The position numbers were made by a program, and so were the translations under genes. A DNA stretch of 64,000 nucleotides from Buttiauxella ferragutiae (lineage in GTDB: Bacteria > Pseudomonadota > Gammaproteobacteria > Enterobacterales > Enterobacteriaceae). The DNA lies in NCBI RefSeq assembly GCF_001654915.1, contig NZ_LXEQ01000047.1; one strand, written 5' to 3'. The first letter of the stretch is position 1. The number at the start of each line of letters is the position of its first letter. The notes beneath the pieces were generated by a model. That model worked only from the letters and a program-made list of their open reading frames with translations, was not told where the DNA came from and made no database searches. Of this stretch, positions 8,485 through 17,675 are shown in pieces.

Positions 8485-9534
8485 ATGAAGAAGTTAGTCG
8501 CAACCGCACCGCGTATCGCGGCCTTAGTGGACTATGAAGATCGTGCCGTACAGGCACACGAAGTGAAAATCAAAGTGGCCTTCGGTGCGCCAAAACACGG
8601 CACCGAAGTGGTGGATTTCCGCGCCGCCAGCCCGTTTATCGACGAAGAATTTTCGACGGAATGGAATATGTTTGTGCCACGCGCAGAAGGTGCAGCCCGT
8701 GGTATTGAATTTGGCAAATTCCAGCTCGGCAATATGGTCGTCGGTGAAGTCATCGAATGCGGAGCTGACGTCACCGAATATCAAATGGGCGACCAGGTTT
8801 GCACTTACGGCCCATTACAGGAAACGGTTATCGCCAACGGCGTTAACAACTACAAACTGCGCAAAATGCCTGCCGGAGCGAGCTGGAAAAACGCGGTTTG
8901 CTACGATCCGGCGCAGTTCGCCATGAGCGGTGTGCGCGATGGCAATGTGCGGGTAGGGGATTTTGTAGTCGTCGTCGGTCTCGGTGCTATTGGCCAAATT
9001 GCCATTCAACTGGCGAAAAAAGCTGGTGCATCCGTCGTGATTGGCGTTGACCCTATTGCGCATCGTTGTGAAATAGCCAAACGTCACGGCGCAGATTTCT
9101 GCCTGAACCCGATTGGCACCGACGTGGGCCTGGATATCAAAAAGATCACCAATAAGCTTGGCGCGGACGTGATTATCGAAACCAGCGGCAACGACCAGGC
9201 GCTACAAGCCGCACTGCGCGGTATCGCCTACGGCGGCACCATCTCTTACGTCGCTTTTGCCAAACCTTTCCATGACTTCAACCTGGGTCGCGAAGCTCAC
9301 TTCAATAACGCCAAAATCGTCTTTTCCCGCGGCAGCAGCGAACCAAATCCGGACTATCCGCGTTGGGATCGTAAGCGTATTGAACAAACCTGCTGGGAGC
9401 TGTTGATGAACGGTTATCTGAACTGTGAAGACCTGATTGACCCGGTAGTGACATTCCATGACAGCGCCGAAAGCTACATGAAGTATGTCGATAAGCATCC
9501 GGATTTGAGCATCAAGATGGGCGTAACCTTCTAA
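8485..9534 (+). CDS. ycjQ: Medium-chain NAD-dependent dehydrogenase YcjQ (D-guloside 3-dehydrogenase)
   Basis: Cytoplasmic zinc-type alcohol dehydrogenase family protein, 349 residues. The Rossmann fold is evident at VVVGLGAIGQIAIQLAKKAG (about residues 162-181), followed by GVDP. In E. coli, YcjQ interconverts gulosides with 3-keto-gulosides and works with YcjR and YcjS to change gulosides into glucosides. Neighbour order ycjQ-ycjR-ycjS is the same here. SD CTGGAG precedes the ATG. The next gene lies behind a roughly 120-base palindromic repeat. Confidence 0.92.
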   Translation: MKKLVATAPRIAALVDYEDRAVQAHEVKIKVAFGAPKHGTEVVDFRAASPFIDEEFSTEWNMFVPRAEGAARGIEFGKFQLGNMVVGEVIECGADVTEYQMGDQVCTYGPLQETVIANGVNNYKLRKMPAGASWKNAVCYDPAQFAMSGVRDGNVRVGDFVVVVGLGAIGQIAIQLAKKAGASVVIGVDPIAHRCEIAKRHGADFCLNPIGTDVGLDIKKITNKLGADVIIETSGNDQALQAALRGIAYGGTISYVAFAKPFHDFNLGREAHFNNAKIVFSRGSSEPNPDYPRWDRKRIEQTCWELLMNGYLNCEDLIDPVVTFHDSAESYMKYVDKHPDLSIKMGVTF

Positions 9535-9540
9535 TTTCCC

Positions 9541-9660
9541 GTCGTCTTTCAAGTTGCAGATATGTTGGCTGCTTTCGTGCATCCCAGTCACTTACTTGAG
9601 TAAGCTCCAGGGGATTTACTCTCTTGCCGCCTTTCTGCACCTCGAAATACTTAGGGAAAT
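9541..9660. repeat. Enterobacterial intergenic palindromic repeat between ycjQ and ycjR
   Basis: A roughly 115-base element with complementary ends (TTTCAAGTTGCAG near 9547 and CTGCACCTCGAAA near 9635) and an internal CTTACT-tg-AGTAAG hairpin at 9591-9604. I recognise this as a dispersed noncoding repeat common in enteric genomes (CAAGTTGCAG ... TTAGGG type). It sits inside the ycjQ-ycjR gap of a presumed operon, where its folded RNA could affect relative expression. Confidence 0.65.
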
Positions 9661-9688
9661 ATTTTCAGGAATAATTAAGGAATAAATC

Positions 9689-10477
9689 ATGAAAATCGGT
9701 ACTCAAAACCAGGCGTTTTTCCCGGCAGATATTCTGGAAAAATTCAAATACGTCAAAGCGATGGGCTTCGATGGCTTCGAAATCGACGGCAAACTGCTTG
9801 TCGAAAATGTGCAGGCAGTGAAAGCGGCGATTGCCGCTACTGGTTTGCCGGTCACTACCGCATGTGGCGGTTACGATGGCTGGATTGGCGACTTTATTGA
9901 AGAGCGTCGTTTGAATGGCCTGCAACAAATTACCCGCATTCTTGAAGCATTGGCGCAAGTGGGTGGCAAAGGGATTGTGGTTCCAGCGGCGTGGGGCATG
10001 TTCACGTTTCGCTTGCCGCCAATGAACTCACCGCGCAGCCTGGCAGGGGATCGTAAAGCGGTTAGTGATTCGCTGCGTTATCTGGATGAAGTCGCGGCAC
10101 GTACCGGGACCACGGTTTACCTCGAACCGCTTAACCGTTACCAGGATCATATGATCAACACTCTGGCCGATGCGCGTTCGTATATCGAAGAAAACCAGCT
10201 AAAACACACGCAAATCATCGGCGATTTCTATCATATGAATATCGAAGAAGACGACATCAGCACGGCGTTTCATGCTAACCGTGACCTGCTTGGTCATGTG
10301 CATATTGCCGACAACCATCGTTACCAGCCAGGCAGCGGCAGCATCGATTTCAAAAAGCATTTTGAACAACTTCGCGCGGATGGCTATGACGGTTACATCG
10401 TCTACGAAGGACGCATTCGCGCGGAAGATCCGGCGGCGGCGTACCAACAGTCGTTGCAATTTTTGCGTACCTGCTAA
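9689..10477 (+). CDS. ycjR: 3-dehydro-guloside/glucoside 4-epimerase YcjR
   Basis: A 262-residue TIM-barrel sugar isomerase/epimerase of the xylose isomerase-like superfamily. Metal-binding positions are suggested by TVYLEPLNRYQ (Glu), IGDFYHMN (Asp/His), GHVHIADNHR (His) and YIVYEGRI (Glu). E. coli YcjR epimerises C4 of 3-keto-gulosides, the middle step between YcjQ and YcjS. The ATG has AAGGAA in front. ycjS begins 13 bases after its stop. Confidence 0.9.
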   Translation: MKIGTQNQAFFPADILEKFKYVKAMGFDGFEIDGKLLVENVQAVKAAIAATGLPVTTACGGYDGWIGDFIEERRLNGLQQITRILEALAQVGGKGIVVPAAWGMFTFRLPPMNSPRSLAGDRKAVSDSLRYLDEVAARTGTTVYLEPLNRYQDHMINTLADARSYIEENQLKHTQIIGDFYHMNIEEDDISTAFHANRDLLGHVHIADNHRYQPGSGSIDFKKHFEQLRADGYDGYIVYEGRIRAEDPAAAYQQSLQFLRTC

Positions 10478-10490
10478 GAGGCAACGTGAG

Positions 10491-11531
10491 ATGAGTCGAA
10501 AACTCAGGGTGGCTATTATCGGTGGCGGGCAGGTCGCTCAAACCGTCCATGCGTCGTATTACCTGACAAGAAGTGAACTGGAACTGGTGGCTGTCGTTGA
10601 TAGCCACACCGGTCGTGCGCAGGCGCTGGCAGACAAACTCGGTATCCCACATGCCTTCAGCGATGCAGATGAAATGTATCGCACATGTGCGCCCGACATT
10701 GTCAGCGTCTGCACGCCGAACCGTTTCCATCATCAACATGTGATGCAGGCGCTGGAGCACAACTGCCATGTGATGTGTGAAAAGCCACCGGCCATGACGC
10801 CGGAGCAAGCGGCTGAAATGCGCGATGCTGCCCGCAAAGCCGGGAAAGTGTTGGCCTACGATTTTCACCACCGTTTTGCCAGCGACACGCAGTTTTTACG
10901 CCAACAAGTGGTTGCCGGCACGCTCGGCGAAATTTATGTCACCACCGCTAAAGCGTTGCGCCGCTGCGGTGTACCGGGCTGGGGTGTTTTCACCAATAAA
11001 GAGTTACAGGGCGGCGGGCCGCTTATCGACATCGGTATTCATATGCTCGATGCCGCAATGTATGTGCTCGGTTTTCCGGCGGTGCGGCGGGTATCGGCGC
11101 ACTCGTTCCAGAAGCTTGGCACCCGTAAACACAGCGGGCAATTCGGTGAGTGGGACCCAAAAACCTACACCGTAGAAGATGCGCTGTTCGCCACTATCGA
11201 GTTTCACAACGGCGGCATTCTGCGTCTTGAAACTTCGTTTGCGCTGAACATTGCCCAGCAATCGGTGATGAATGTGGAATTCTGTGGGGTAAACGCGGGG
11301 GCCACGCTGTTCCCGGCGCATATCTACCAGGATGAAGCTGGAGAACTGGTGACGTTGTCACAAAGAGAAACCGCTGACAGCCAGCGCCATTTCAAAAGCA
11401 TGCAGGCGTTTGTCGATCATGTTCTTGGTGAGCCAGTCAGCATCGCGGATGCCGAGCAGGGCTACCTTATTCAGCAACTGGTTGCGGCGATTTATCGCGC
11501 AGCGGAATCAGGAGCGAGCATCGATTTATGA
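10491..11531 (+). CDS. ycjS: Gfo/Idh/MocA-family dehydrogenase YcjS (D-glucoside 3-dehydrogenase)
   Basis: NAD(P)-binding sugar oxidoreductase of 346 residues. The Rossmann motif VAIIGGGQVAQ is at the N-terminus and the family lysine motif CEKPPAM follows. The frame is open further upstream through ycjR, but ATG at 10491 gives MSRKLRVAIIGGG and a length close to E. coli YcjS. E. coli YcjS oxidises glucosides at C3. The stop overlaps the ycjT start (11528) by four bases, so the two are translationally coupled. Confidence 0.9.
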   Translation: MSRKLRVAIIGGGQVAQTVHASYYLTRSELELVAVVDSHTGRAQALADKLGIPHAFSDADEMYRTCAPDIVSVCTPNRFHHQHVMQALEHNCHVMCEKPPAMTPEQAAEMRDAARKAGKVLAYDFHHRFASDTQFLRQQVVAGTLGEIYVTTAKALRRCGVPGWGVFTNKELQGGGPLIDIGIHMLDAAMYVLGFPAVRRVSAHSFQKLGTRKHSGQFGEWDPKTYTVEDALFATIEFHNGGILRLETSFALNIAQQSVMNVEFCGVNAGATLFPAHIYQDEAGELVTLSQRETADSQRHFKSMQAFVDHVLGEPVSIADAEQGYLIQQLVAAIYRAAESGASIDL

Positions 11532-13810
11532 GCACTCTTACCCGACTGCAAGACCTGCAATTTAGCCAACACACGCTGAATAAATTTGCCACCTTAATGG
11601 CCGCTGGAAATGGCTATCTGGGGCTACGGGCCTGCCATGAAGAAGCCTACACCGAGCAGACTCACGGTATGTATCTGGCGGGGTTTTATCATCGCAGTTC
11701 AGCCGTAGAAACCACCGAACTGGTGAATTTGCCTGATGTGCTGCAAATGCGCATCGAACTGGATGGCGAAATATTTACCCTGCTTTCAGGGACGGTGACT
11801 GATTATCATCGCGAACTTGATTTGGCTTGTGGAGAACTGCGTCGCAGCCTGGTTTGGCATGCGCCAAACGGTAAACGTTATCAGATCGTGTGCCAGCGAT
11901 TCCTGTCGGCGGCACAGCATTCCTTGTTGTGCTCGCGTGTGGCTATCACGCCGCTCGACGACAACGCGCGGGTCACCATCAGCACCGGTATTGATGCCAC
12001 CCAAACCAATTCGGGCCGTCAGCATCTGGATGAAACCAGTGTCCGGGTCTTTGAACAGCGGTATTTACAGGGTTGTTATCGCACTCTGGACGGCAGCAAC
12101 GAATTGGTGATTAGCAGTTTCTGTGCCTTGCCAGCGGAGAGTTGCAGCAGCTTTTATGCGAAGAACCGCCGTCTGACCCAGCACTGTAGCGGCAAGGTAG
12201 CAAAAGGCGAGACATTCGAGTTGGTGAAAACCAACTGGATTACCAGCTCGTTAGATAGCGACTACCACTCAGCCAGTTGCAGCGAACAGGCGTTGAACAA
12301 GCTGATGCAGTGTGTGGAACGGGGTTATGAGCAACTGCTGGCCGAGTCCAACCAGGTTTGGGAGACATACTGGCAACGCAGCCGTGTGCAGCTTGAAAGC
12401 CAAAATAGCCAGGATCAAATTGCGTTAGATTTTGCGTTGTATCACCTGTTTGCGATGACCCCCGCGCATAACGAGAAATGCAGTATTGCGGCGAAAGGGC
12501 TGACCGGCGAAGGCTACAAGGGCCATGTTTTCTGGGATACCGAAGTGTTCTTGCTGCCATTCCATCTGATGACGCAACCAGAAATCGCGCGCCAGTTGTT
12601 GAGTTATCGCTGGCATAACCTCGCGGGCGCACTGGCGAAAGCGCGCAAAAATGGCTGGCAGGGCGCATTGTTCCCGTGGGAAAGCGCCTGGTCCGGGGAA
12701 GAAGAAACACCAGAGTTTGCGGCAATTAATATCCGTACTGGCTTGCGCCAGAAAGTCGCCTCAGCCGTGGCTGAACACCATTTGGTGGCAGATATTGCCT
12801 GGGCGGTAGACGCATATTATCAAGTCACCGGCGACGATGGCTTTATGCGTGAACGCGGAGTGGCGCTGTTGCTTGAAACCGCATGTTTCTGGATGAGCCG
12901 CGCAGTTGAGGCTAATGGCAGGCTGGAACTGCACGATGTCATTGGGCCAGACGAGTACACCGAGCATGTTGATAACAACGCCTATACCAACTATCTGGCG
13001 TATCACAACGTTGAACGAGCCAGGCACTATTTACAGCAGTTTGCGTTACCGGACGACGATTTCATCCGCCAGGCCGATCGTTTCCTTGCACGTATTTGGT
13101 TGCCTGAAGCCCGTGAAGACCATGTTATTGCGCAAGACGACAGCTTCTTCAGTAAACCGACCCTTGATCTCACAAGCTATAAAGAGCAGCAGGGCACTCA
13201 AGCTATCTTGCTGGATTACTCACGCGCTGAAGTTAACGAGATGCAAATCCTTAAACAGGCGGATGTGGTGATGCTGGCCTACATGTTGCCGTCGCAGTTT
13301 ACGCCAGCCCAACTGGCAGCCAATCTCGATTACTATGAACCGCGCACCATTCACGACTCTTCGCTCAGCAAAGCCATTCATGGCGTCATTGCTGCACGTT
13401 GTGGACGCCGTGAACAGGCATATCAATTCTGGCAGCAGGCATGTCTTATCGATCTCGGTGATGAACCGCACAGCTGTGACGACGGCATTCACGCCGCCGC
13501 GACCGGCGCAATCTGGCTCGGTGCAGTGCAGGGTTTTGCTGGGCTAACCGTGGAATGTGGAGAACTGCATCTGAACCCATGTTTGCCCGAACAGTGGCAA
13601 TCCATCTCGCTGCCGTTTGTCTGGCAAGGGGTGCGCATCCAACTGACGTTAACTCACCAGCAGCTGAGCGTGACTTCATCGTCCGAAAAACCGATCAATC
13701 TTCACCTTGGCAACACCGCGCTGCAAATCACGAGGGCTGCAACTTTTTCGCTGGCTGATTTTTTCACACCTTTAACTGGGAGCGGTACCACAAAAGGAAC
13801 ACCACTATGA
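11528..13810 (+). CDS. ycjT: Kojibiose phosphorylase-type GH65 enzyme YcjT
   Basis: GH65 glycoside phosphorylase of 760 residues (E. coli YcjT about 755). The (alpha/alpha)6 catalytic domain shows GHVFWDTEVFLLPF, then IGPDEYTEHVDNNAYTN with the catalytic acid Glu. E. coli YcjT phosphorolyses kojibiose (alpha-1,2-glucobiose) to glucose and beta-glucose 1-phosphate. It is coupled to ycjS upstream and ycjU downstream by four-base overlaps. A copy of the putative YcjW operator lies in its last codons (13777-13791). Confidence 0.92.
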   Translation: MSTLTRLQDLQFSQHTLNKFATLMAAGNGYLGLRACHEEAYTEQTHGMYLAGFYHRSSAVETTELVNLPDVLQMRIELDGEIFTLLSGTVTDYHRELDLACGELRRSLVWHAPNGKRYQIVCQRFLSAAQHSLLCSRVAITPLDDNARVTISTGIDATQTNSGRQHLDETSVRVFEQRYLQGCYRTLDGSNELVISSFCALPAESCSSFYAKNRRLTQHCSGKVAKGETFELVKTNWITSSLDSDYHSASCSEQALNKLMQCVERGYEQLLAESNQVWETYWQRSRVQLESQNSQDQIALDFALYHLFAMTPAHNEKCSIAAKGLTGEGYKGHVFWDTEVFLLPFHLMTQPEIARQLLSYRWHNLAGALAKARKNGWQGALFPWESAWSGEEETPEFAAINIRTGLRQKVASAVAEHHLVADIAWAVDAYYQVTGDDGFMRERGVALLLETACFWMSRAVEANGRLELHDVIGPDEYTEHVDNNAYTNYLAYHNVERARHYLQQFALPDDDFIRQADRFLARIWLPEAREDHVIAQDDSFFSKPTLDLTSYKEQQGTQAILLDYSRAEVNEMQILKQADVVMLAYMLPSQFTPAQLAANLDYYEPRTIHDSSLSKAIHGVIAARCGRREQAYQFWQQACLIDLGDEPHSCDDGIHAAATGAIWLGAVQGFAGLTVECGELHLNPCLPEQWQSISLPFVWQGVRIQLTLTHQQLSVTSSSEKPINLHLGNTALQITRAATFSLADFFTPLTGSGTTKGTPL
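13777..13791 (+). promoter_or_regulatory. Candidate second YcjW operator, before ycjU
   Basis: TGGGAGCGGTACCAC, 15 of 15 identical to the minus strand of 3640-3654. It lies inside the 3' end of ycjT, 16 bases before the ycjU start. It could control an internal promoter for ycjUV or act as a second site for repressor looping. Confidence 0.6.
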
Positions 13811-14484
13811 AACCTGAAGCAGTGATTTTTGATTTAGACGGCGTGGTGACGGACACCGCTCATTTGCATTTCCTGGCATGGCGGCAGGTTGCTGGTGAAA
13901 TTGGTATTGAGATCGACGAGCGGATTAACGAGCAGCTCAAAGGTATCAGCCGCATGGATTCCCTGGCGCGCATTTTGCGCAGCGGGGGAGCAGAGCTGCG
14001 TTTTGACAGCCAGGCAAAAATCAAACTTGCCGAGCGTAAAAACGCGCTCTATGTCGCGTCACTTCAGCACCTCGATCCTGCGGCGATCCTGCCGGGAATT
14101 GCGGCGTTGCTCGAAGAACTTCACCACCAGCATATTCGTGTCGGGCTGGCTTCTGTTTCCTTGAATGCGCCACGCATTCTGCAAGCGTTGCGGCTTAAAG
14201 GTCAGTTCGATTTCTGCGCGGACGCCAGCCAAATCGAGCATTCAAAACCCGATCCTGAAATCTTCCTTGCCGCTTGTGCAGGGCTGGGTGTCGAACCGGC
14301 CAGATGTATTGGCATTGAAGATGCACAAGCGGGAATTGAGGCGATTAACGCCAGCGGCATGCTCTCGGTAGGCGTTGGCTCGGGGCTTGAACACGCCGAT
14401 TTGCTTCTGCCGACGACGGCAGAATTGAATTGGCCACTTTTGCAAACATTCTGGTTAACCAAACACAGTGCACACGCGGTGTGA
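13807..14484 (+). CDS. ycjU: Beta-phosphoglucomutase YcjU
   Basis: HAD-superfamily protein of 225 residues. The nucleophile motif is IFDLDGVVTDT (Asp9/Asp11) and later motifs are LASVSLNAP, SKPDPEIFL and GIEDAQAGIEA. Beta-PGM converts beta-glucose 1-phosphate, the product of the inverting phosphorylase YcjT, into glucose 6-phosphate, which is why the two genes are coupled (ATGA overlap). The length is that of the family. Confidence 0.92.
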   Translation: MKPEAVIFDLDGVVTDTAHLHFLAWRQVAGEIGIEIDERINEQLKGISRMDSLARILRSGGAELRFDSQAKIKLAERKNALYVASLQHLDPAAILPGIAALLEELHHQHIRVGLASVSLNAPRILQALRLKGQFDFCADASQIEHSKPDPEIFLAACAGLGVEPARCIGIEDAQAGIEAINASGMLSVGVGSGLEHADLLLPTTAELNWPLLQTFWLTKHSAHAV

Positions 14485-14499
14485 AAAAAGGAACAAGTG

Positions 14500-15579
14500 A
14501 TGGCACAACTCTCGTTGCAGCACATTCAAAAGATTTATAACAACCAGGTTCATGTGGTGAAAGATTTCACCCTCGAAATCGAGGACAAAGAATTTATCGT
14601 GTTCGTTGGACCATCGGGCTGCGGAAAATCGACCACTTTGCGGATGATTGCCGGACTGGAAGAAATCAGTGGTGGCGAACTGTTGATTGATGGCGTGTGC
14701 ATGAATGACGTGCCTGCCAAGTCGCGCGGTATCGCTATGGTGTTCCAGAACTACGCGCTGTATCCGCATATGTCGGTTTACGACAACATGGCGTTCGGGC
14801 TGAAGATGCAGAAACTCGACGCCAACATTATTGATGAACGCGTACAGTGGGCCGCCTCTATTCTGGGGTTAAAAACCTACCTCGACCGTAAACCTGCTGC
14901 TCTTTCCGGTGGGCAACGCCAGCGCGTGGCGCTAGGACGCGCCATCGTACGCGAAGCAGGTGTCTTTTTGATGGATGAACCGCTATCCAACCTGGATGCG
15001 CGGTTGCGAGTACAAATGCGTGCTGAAATCAGCAAGCTCCATCAAAAACTGAATACCACCATGATCTACGTGACCCACGATCAGACCGAAGCGATGACCA
15101 TGGCAACGCGCATCGTTATCATGAAAGATGGCATTATTCAGCAGGTTGGGGCGCCTAAAACGGTTTATAACCATCCGGCCAATATGTTTGTTGCCGGGTT
15201 TATTGGCTCGCCATCGATGAACTTTATCCGTGGCACACTGGATGACGGCTGCTTCGTCACTGAAACATTAAAGCTGCCTATCCCGGATGATAAATATGCG
15301 GCAATGAACTTAGCTAATTATCAACATAAACCAGTGATATTGGGTATTCGCCCTGAGGATATTATCCCGGTGTTACAGGATAAAGGCATTGACGCTCATA
15401 TTACGGTGGCTGAGCTAACCGGAGCGGAGTTTATGTTATACGCCACCGTAGGTGGCCATGAATTAACCTTACGCGCCAATTCAGATAGTGATTATCGGGC
15501 TGCACAAAATATAAAAATAACGTTCGATATGAATAAAAGTCATTTCTTTGATTCTGAAACTGAATACGCGATTAACTAA
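14500..15579 (+). CDS. ycjV: ABC sugar transporter ATPase YcjV, intact
   Basis: MalK/UgpC-type ATPase of 359 residues. Walker A GPSGCGKST, Q-loop VFQNYALYPH, signature LSGGQRQRVALGRA, Walker B VFLMDEPLSNLD and switch VTHDQTEAM are all present, and a C-terminal regulatory OB-type domain follows (about 235-359). GTG at 14497 directly precedes ATG 14500; ATG is preferred because AAGGA (14488-14492) is then 7 bases away. It energises YcjNOP. The K-12 copy is usually annotated as defective, whereas this one looks full length. A strong terminator follows. Confidence 0.92.
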   Translation: MAQLSLQHIQKIYNNQVHVVKDFTLEIEDKEFIVFVGPSGCGKSTTLRMIAGLEEISGGELLIDGVCMNDVPAKSRGIAMVFQNYALYPHMSVYDNMAFGLKMQKLDANIIDERVQWAASILGLKTYLDRKPAALSGGQRQRVALGRAIVREAGVFLMDEPLSNLDARLRVQMRAEISKLHQKLNTTMIYVTHDQTEAMTMATRIVIMKDGIIQQVGAPKTVYNHPANMFVAGFIGSPSMNFIRGTLDDGCFVTETLKLPIPDDKYAAMNLANYQHKPVILGIRPEDIIPVLQDKGIDAHITVAELTGAEFMLYATVGGHELTLRANSDSDYRAAQNIKITFDMNKSHFFDSETEYAIN

Positions 15580-15595
15580 TAATATTCTGTACCCT

Positions 15596-15622
15596 GCCGG
15601 GAATTAACACTCCCGGCTTTTT
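15596..15622 (+). terminator. Rho-independent terminator after ycjV
   Basis: GCCGGGA-8-base loop-TCCCGGC followed by TTTTTC. It ends the ycjM-V transcript and separates it from ompG. Confidence 0.85.
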
Positions 15623-15654
15623 CTCTCTGTGTAAATTTTACAAGGAATACAAAA

Positions 15655-16566
15655 ATGAAAAAGCTAATGCAATGCACAGTGCTTATTGCCTGTGCAGGAG
15701 CGGCCTGCGTGCAAGCTGCGGAAAATAACGGCTGGAATTATAATATTGGTGCGATGTACGAAATAGAAAACGTTGAAGGTCAGGGTGAGGATAAAGATGG
15801 ATTATATGAACCCTCTGTCTACTTTAATGCCAGCTATGGTGACTGGTCTATCGCATTAACCATGTATCAGGAAGGTTCGGCGGATTACAGCGACTTATCC
15901 CGTGGTACTTACTTTAACCGCCCGGAAATCGATATTCGTTATCAAATTGTCGACAATGATGACTGGTCACTAGGTTTCACTGGCGGCATGCGTAATTACG
16001 GCTACCATTTCAAAAATGATGATGGTTCCAGCAATGGTACGGCAAATACCCAGCGTTATAAATTCCAGCCGGACTGGAATGTGAAAATTAACCCTGACTG
16101 GAGTTTCAGCGGTTGGTTGGCATACTACCGCTTTGATAACGATCTTGACCAGACCGGCTATTCCGACAGCCGTGTTGAAACGGAAACGGGGTTCAGCTGG
16201 CGAATTAATGAAACCGTTACACTACGCACTAACTACTATTTAGAACGCGGCTTTAATAGCGATAGCGATAAAAATAACGGTGAGTTTTCTACCCAGGAAA
16301 TGCGTATCTATCTGCCGATTGCGCTTGGCAATACCACTTTGACGCCATACACCCGTCTGGGGTTGGATCGCTGGACGAACTGGGATTGGTCTGAGGATAT
16401 TGACACTGAAAACCATGACTATAATCGTCTGGGTTTATTGTATGCCTATGATTTCCGGAACGGCCTGTCAATGACGCTGGAGTATGCATTCGAGTGGGAA
16501 AACCATGACGAAGGTGATAATGATAAATTCCACTATGCAGGTATTGGTGTGAATTACGCGTTTTAA
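15655..16566 (+). CDS. ompG: Monomeric outer-membrane porin OmpG
   Basis: Beta-barrel porin of 303 residues (E. coli OmpG 301). A 21-residue signal peptide ends CVQA before AENNG. The mature chain consists of alternating aromatic strands and acidic loops and ends in GIGVNYAF, the C-terminal Phe signature recognised by the BAM complex. OmpG is a wide monomeric channel for mono-, di- and trisaccharides, which fits the neighbouring glycoside uptake system. AAGGAA precedes the ATG. It probably has its own promoter, since a terminator lies between it and ycjV. Confidence 0.92.
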   Translation: MKKLMQCTVLIACAGAACVQAAENNGWNYNIGAMYEIENVEGQGEDKDGLYEPSVYFNASYGDWSIALTMYQEGSADYSDLSRGTYFNRPEIDIRYQIVDNDDWSLGFTGGMRNYGYHFKNDDGSSNGTANTQRYKFQPDWNVKINPDWSFSGWLAYYRFDNDLDQTGYSDSRVETETGFSWRINETVTLRTNYYLERGFNSDSDKNNGEFSTQEMRIYLPIALGNTTLTPYTRLGLDRWTNWDWSEDIDTENHDYNRLGLLYAYDFRNGLSMTLEYAFEWENHDEGDNDKFHYAGIGVNYAF

Positions 16567-16570
16567 GTTT

Positions 16571-16645
16571 CGGATTTCGCTGCGCTTATCCGACCTACGA
16601 AACTGTTTAGCCGTTGTAGGTGGATAAGCGATAGCATTATCCACC
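16571..16645. repeat. Pair of REP-like palindromes between ompG and ycjW
   Basis: First unit CGGAT ... ATCCG at 16571-16592, second GGTGGATAAGCG ... TTATCCACC at 16619-16645. They lie between convergent genes and may serve as transcription-end or mRNA-stabilising elements. Confidence 0.7.
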
Positions 16646-16664
16646 ATTTTGAAGTGAATAAATC

Positions 16665-17675
16665 TCAGGAGATAGACCCCGTCAACGTGATCTTCGTTGG
16701 AATTAATGTTCTGGGAGCGGCATACTTTCCGGAAATTCTCTCAAACAATAGCGCGCTACCGGCAGTGCCTAATTCCAGTGTCGGGACTTCAATCCCCCCT
16801 GGCGGTGGGGAGAGTAGAAAACTCAACATGTCGTTGCTGTATCCCACTACTGAAAGTTGCCCGGGGATCTTAATGCCTTTTTCTTGGGCGATACGGTAGA
16901 TACTCATTAACTTCAGGCTGTCGGTGGCGAATATCGCATCAGGAAGATCCTGATGGCTCAATAATTGTTGAGCAGCTTCAAGTGCTGTTTCATTAGTATA
17001 GCCACCATCAACGACCCACTCTTCAGGCAAACTAATATTTTGCTCAAGCAGGCAATCTCTGAACCCAGCGAGTCGGTCTACCGAAACGTGATAATCAAGC
17101 GGGGCATGAATGCAGGCTATTTTACGATGCCCGTTATTGATCAGTGTTTGGGTTAACGCAATGCTGTCGCGATAATTATCCGTATCCACCGAACAAACAT
17201 GCTTGAACTCACCATCTACTTTCCCAATCACGACCACAGGAATAGCGTACTGATCCAGTTCCTCAAAGAATGATTCATCAGTGGGGGAGCTGAGCATAAT
17301 AATGCCCTTGATCATTTTTTGCTTAATTTTGCTGACACACTTTTGCAGGTCTTCTTTACTATTTTTGGATGTCTGCAATATGACGTCAAATCCTTCTTGT
17401 TCTGCCCTGGCGGTAATAGCATGCAGGACTTCAGAGAAAAATGGATTTCCTGCGGTCGTTTTGGTTGAGCGAGTTGAGATAACCATAATCGCGTCAAAAC
17501 CCGATGAAGTCAGGGCACGCGCTAATTTATTAGGCTGGTAATTTAACTCTTCAATCGCTTTTAAAACACGTTCAAGTGCTTCAGGGGAAATATTAGTCTG
17601 CTTATTAAGCACCCGCGATACGGTTGATTTAGAAACGTTCGCCAAACGGGCAATATCATAAATGGTGGGCGACAT
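16665..17675 (-). CDS. ycjW: LacI-family transcriptional regulator YcjW
   Basis: A 336-residue repressor (E. coli YcjW 332). The N-terminal HTH and hinge are visible: MSPTIYDIARLANVSKSTVSRVLN, then LNYQPNKLARALTSSG. The rest is the periplasmic-binding-protein-like effector domain with FATDSLKLM and VVGYSNDM. The frame is open 13 codons further upstream to 17714, but ATG at 17675 gives the standard LacI-family N-terminus. Transcribed against ompG and away from ycjX. Expected to control the ycjM-V cluster through the 15-base sites at 3640 and 13777. In E. coli YcjW has also been tied to a thiosulfate sulfurtransferase gene, pspE, and hydrogen sulfide production. Confidence 0.9.
   Translation of the reverse strand: MSPTIYDIARLANVSKSTVSRVLNKQTNISPEALERVLKAIEELNYQPNKLARALTSSGFDAIMVISTRSTKTTAGNPFFSEVLHAITARAEQEGFDVILQTSKNSKEDLQKCVSKIKQKMIKGIIMLSSPTDESFFEELDQYAIPVVVIGKVDGEFKHVCSVDTDNYRDSIALTQTLINNGHRKIACIHAPLDYHVSVDRLAGFRDCLLEQNISLPEEWVVDGGYTNETALEAAQQLLSHQDLPDAIFATDSLKLMSIYRIAQEKGIKIPGQLSVVGYSNDMLSFLLSPPPGGIEVPTLELGTAGSALLFERISGKYAAPRTLIPTKITLTGSIS

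Noticed and set aside
10272..10490. N-terminal extension of ycjS
   Set aside because: The extension is the ycjR sequence read in another frame; the Rossmann motif begins right after ATG 10491.
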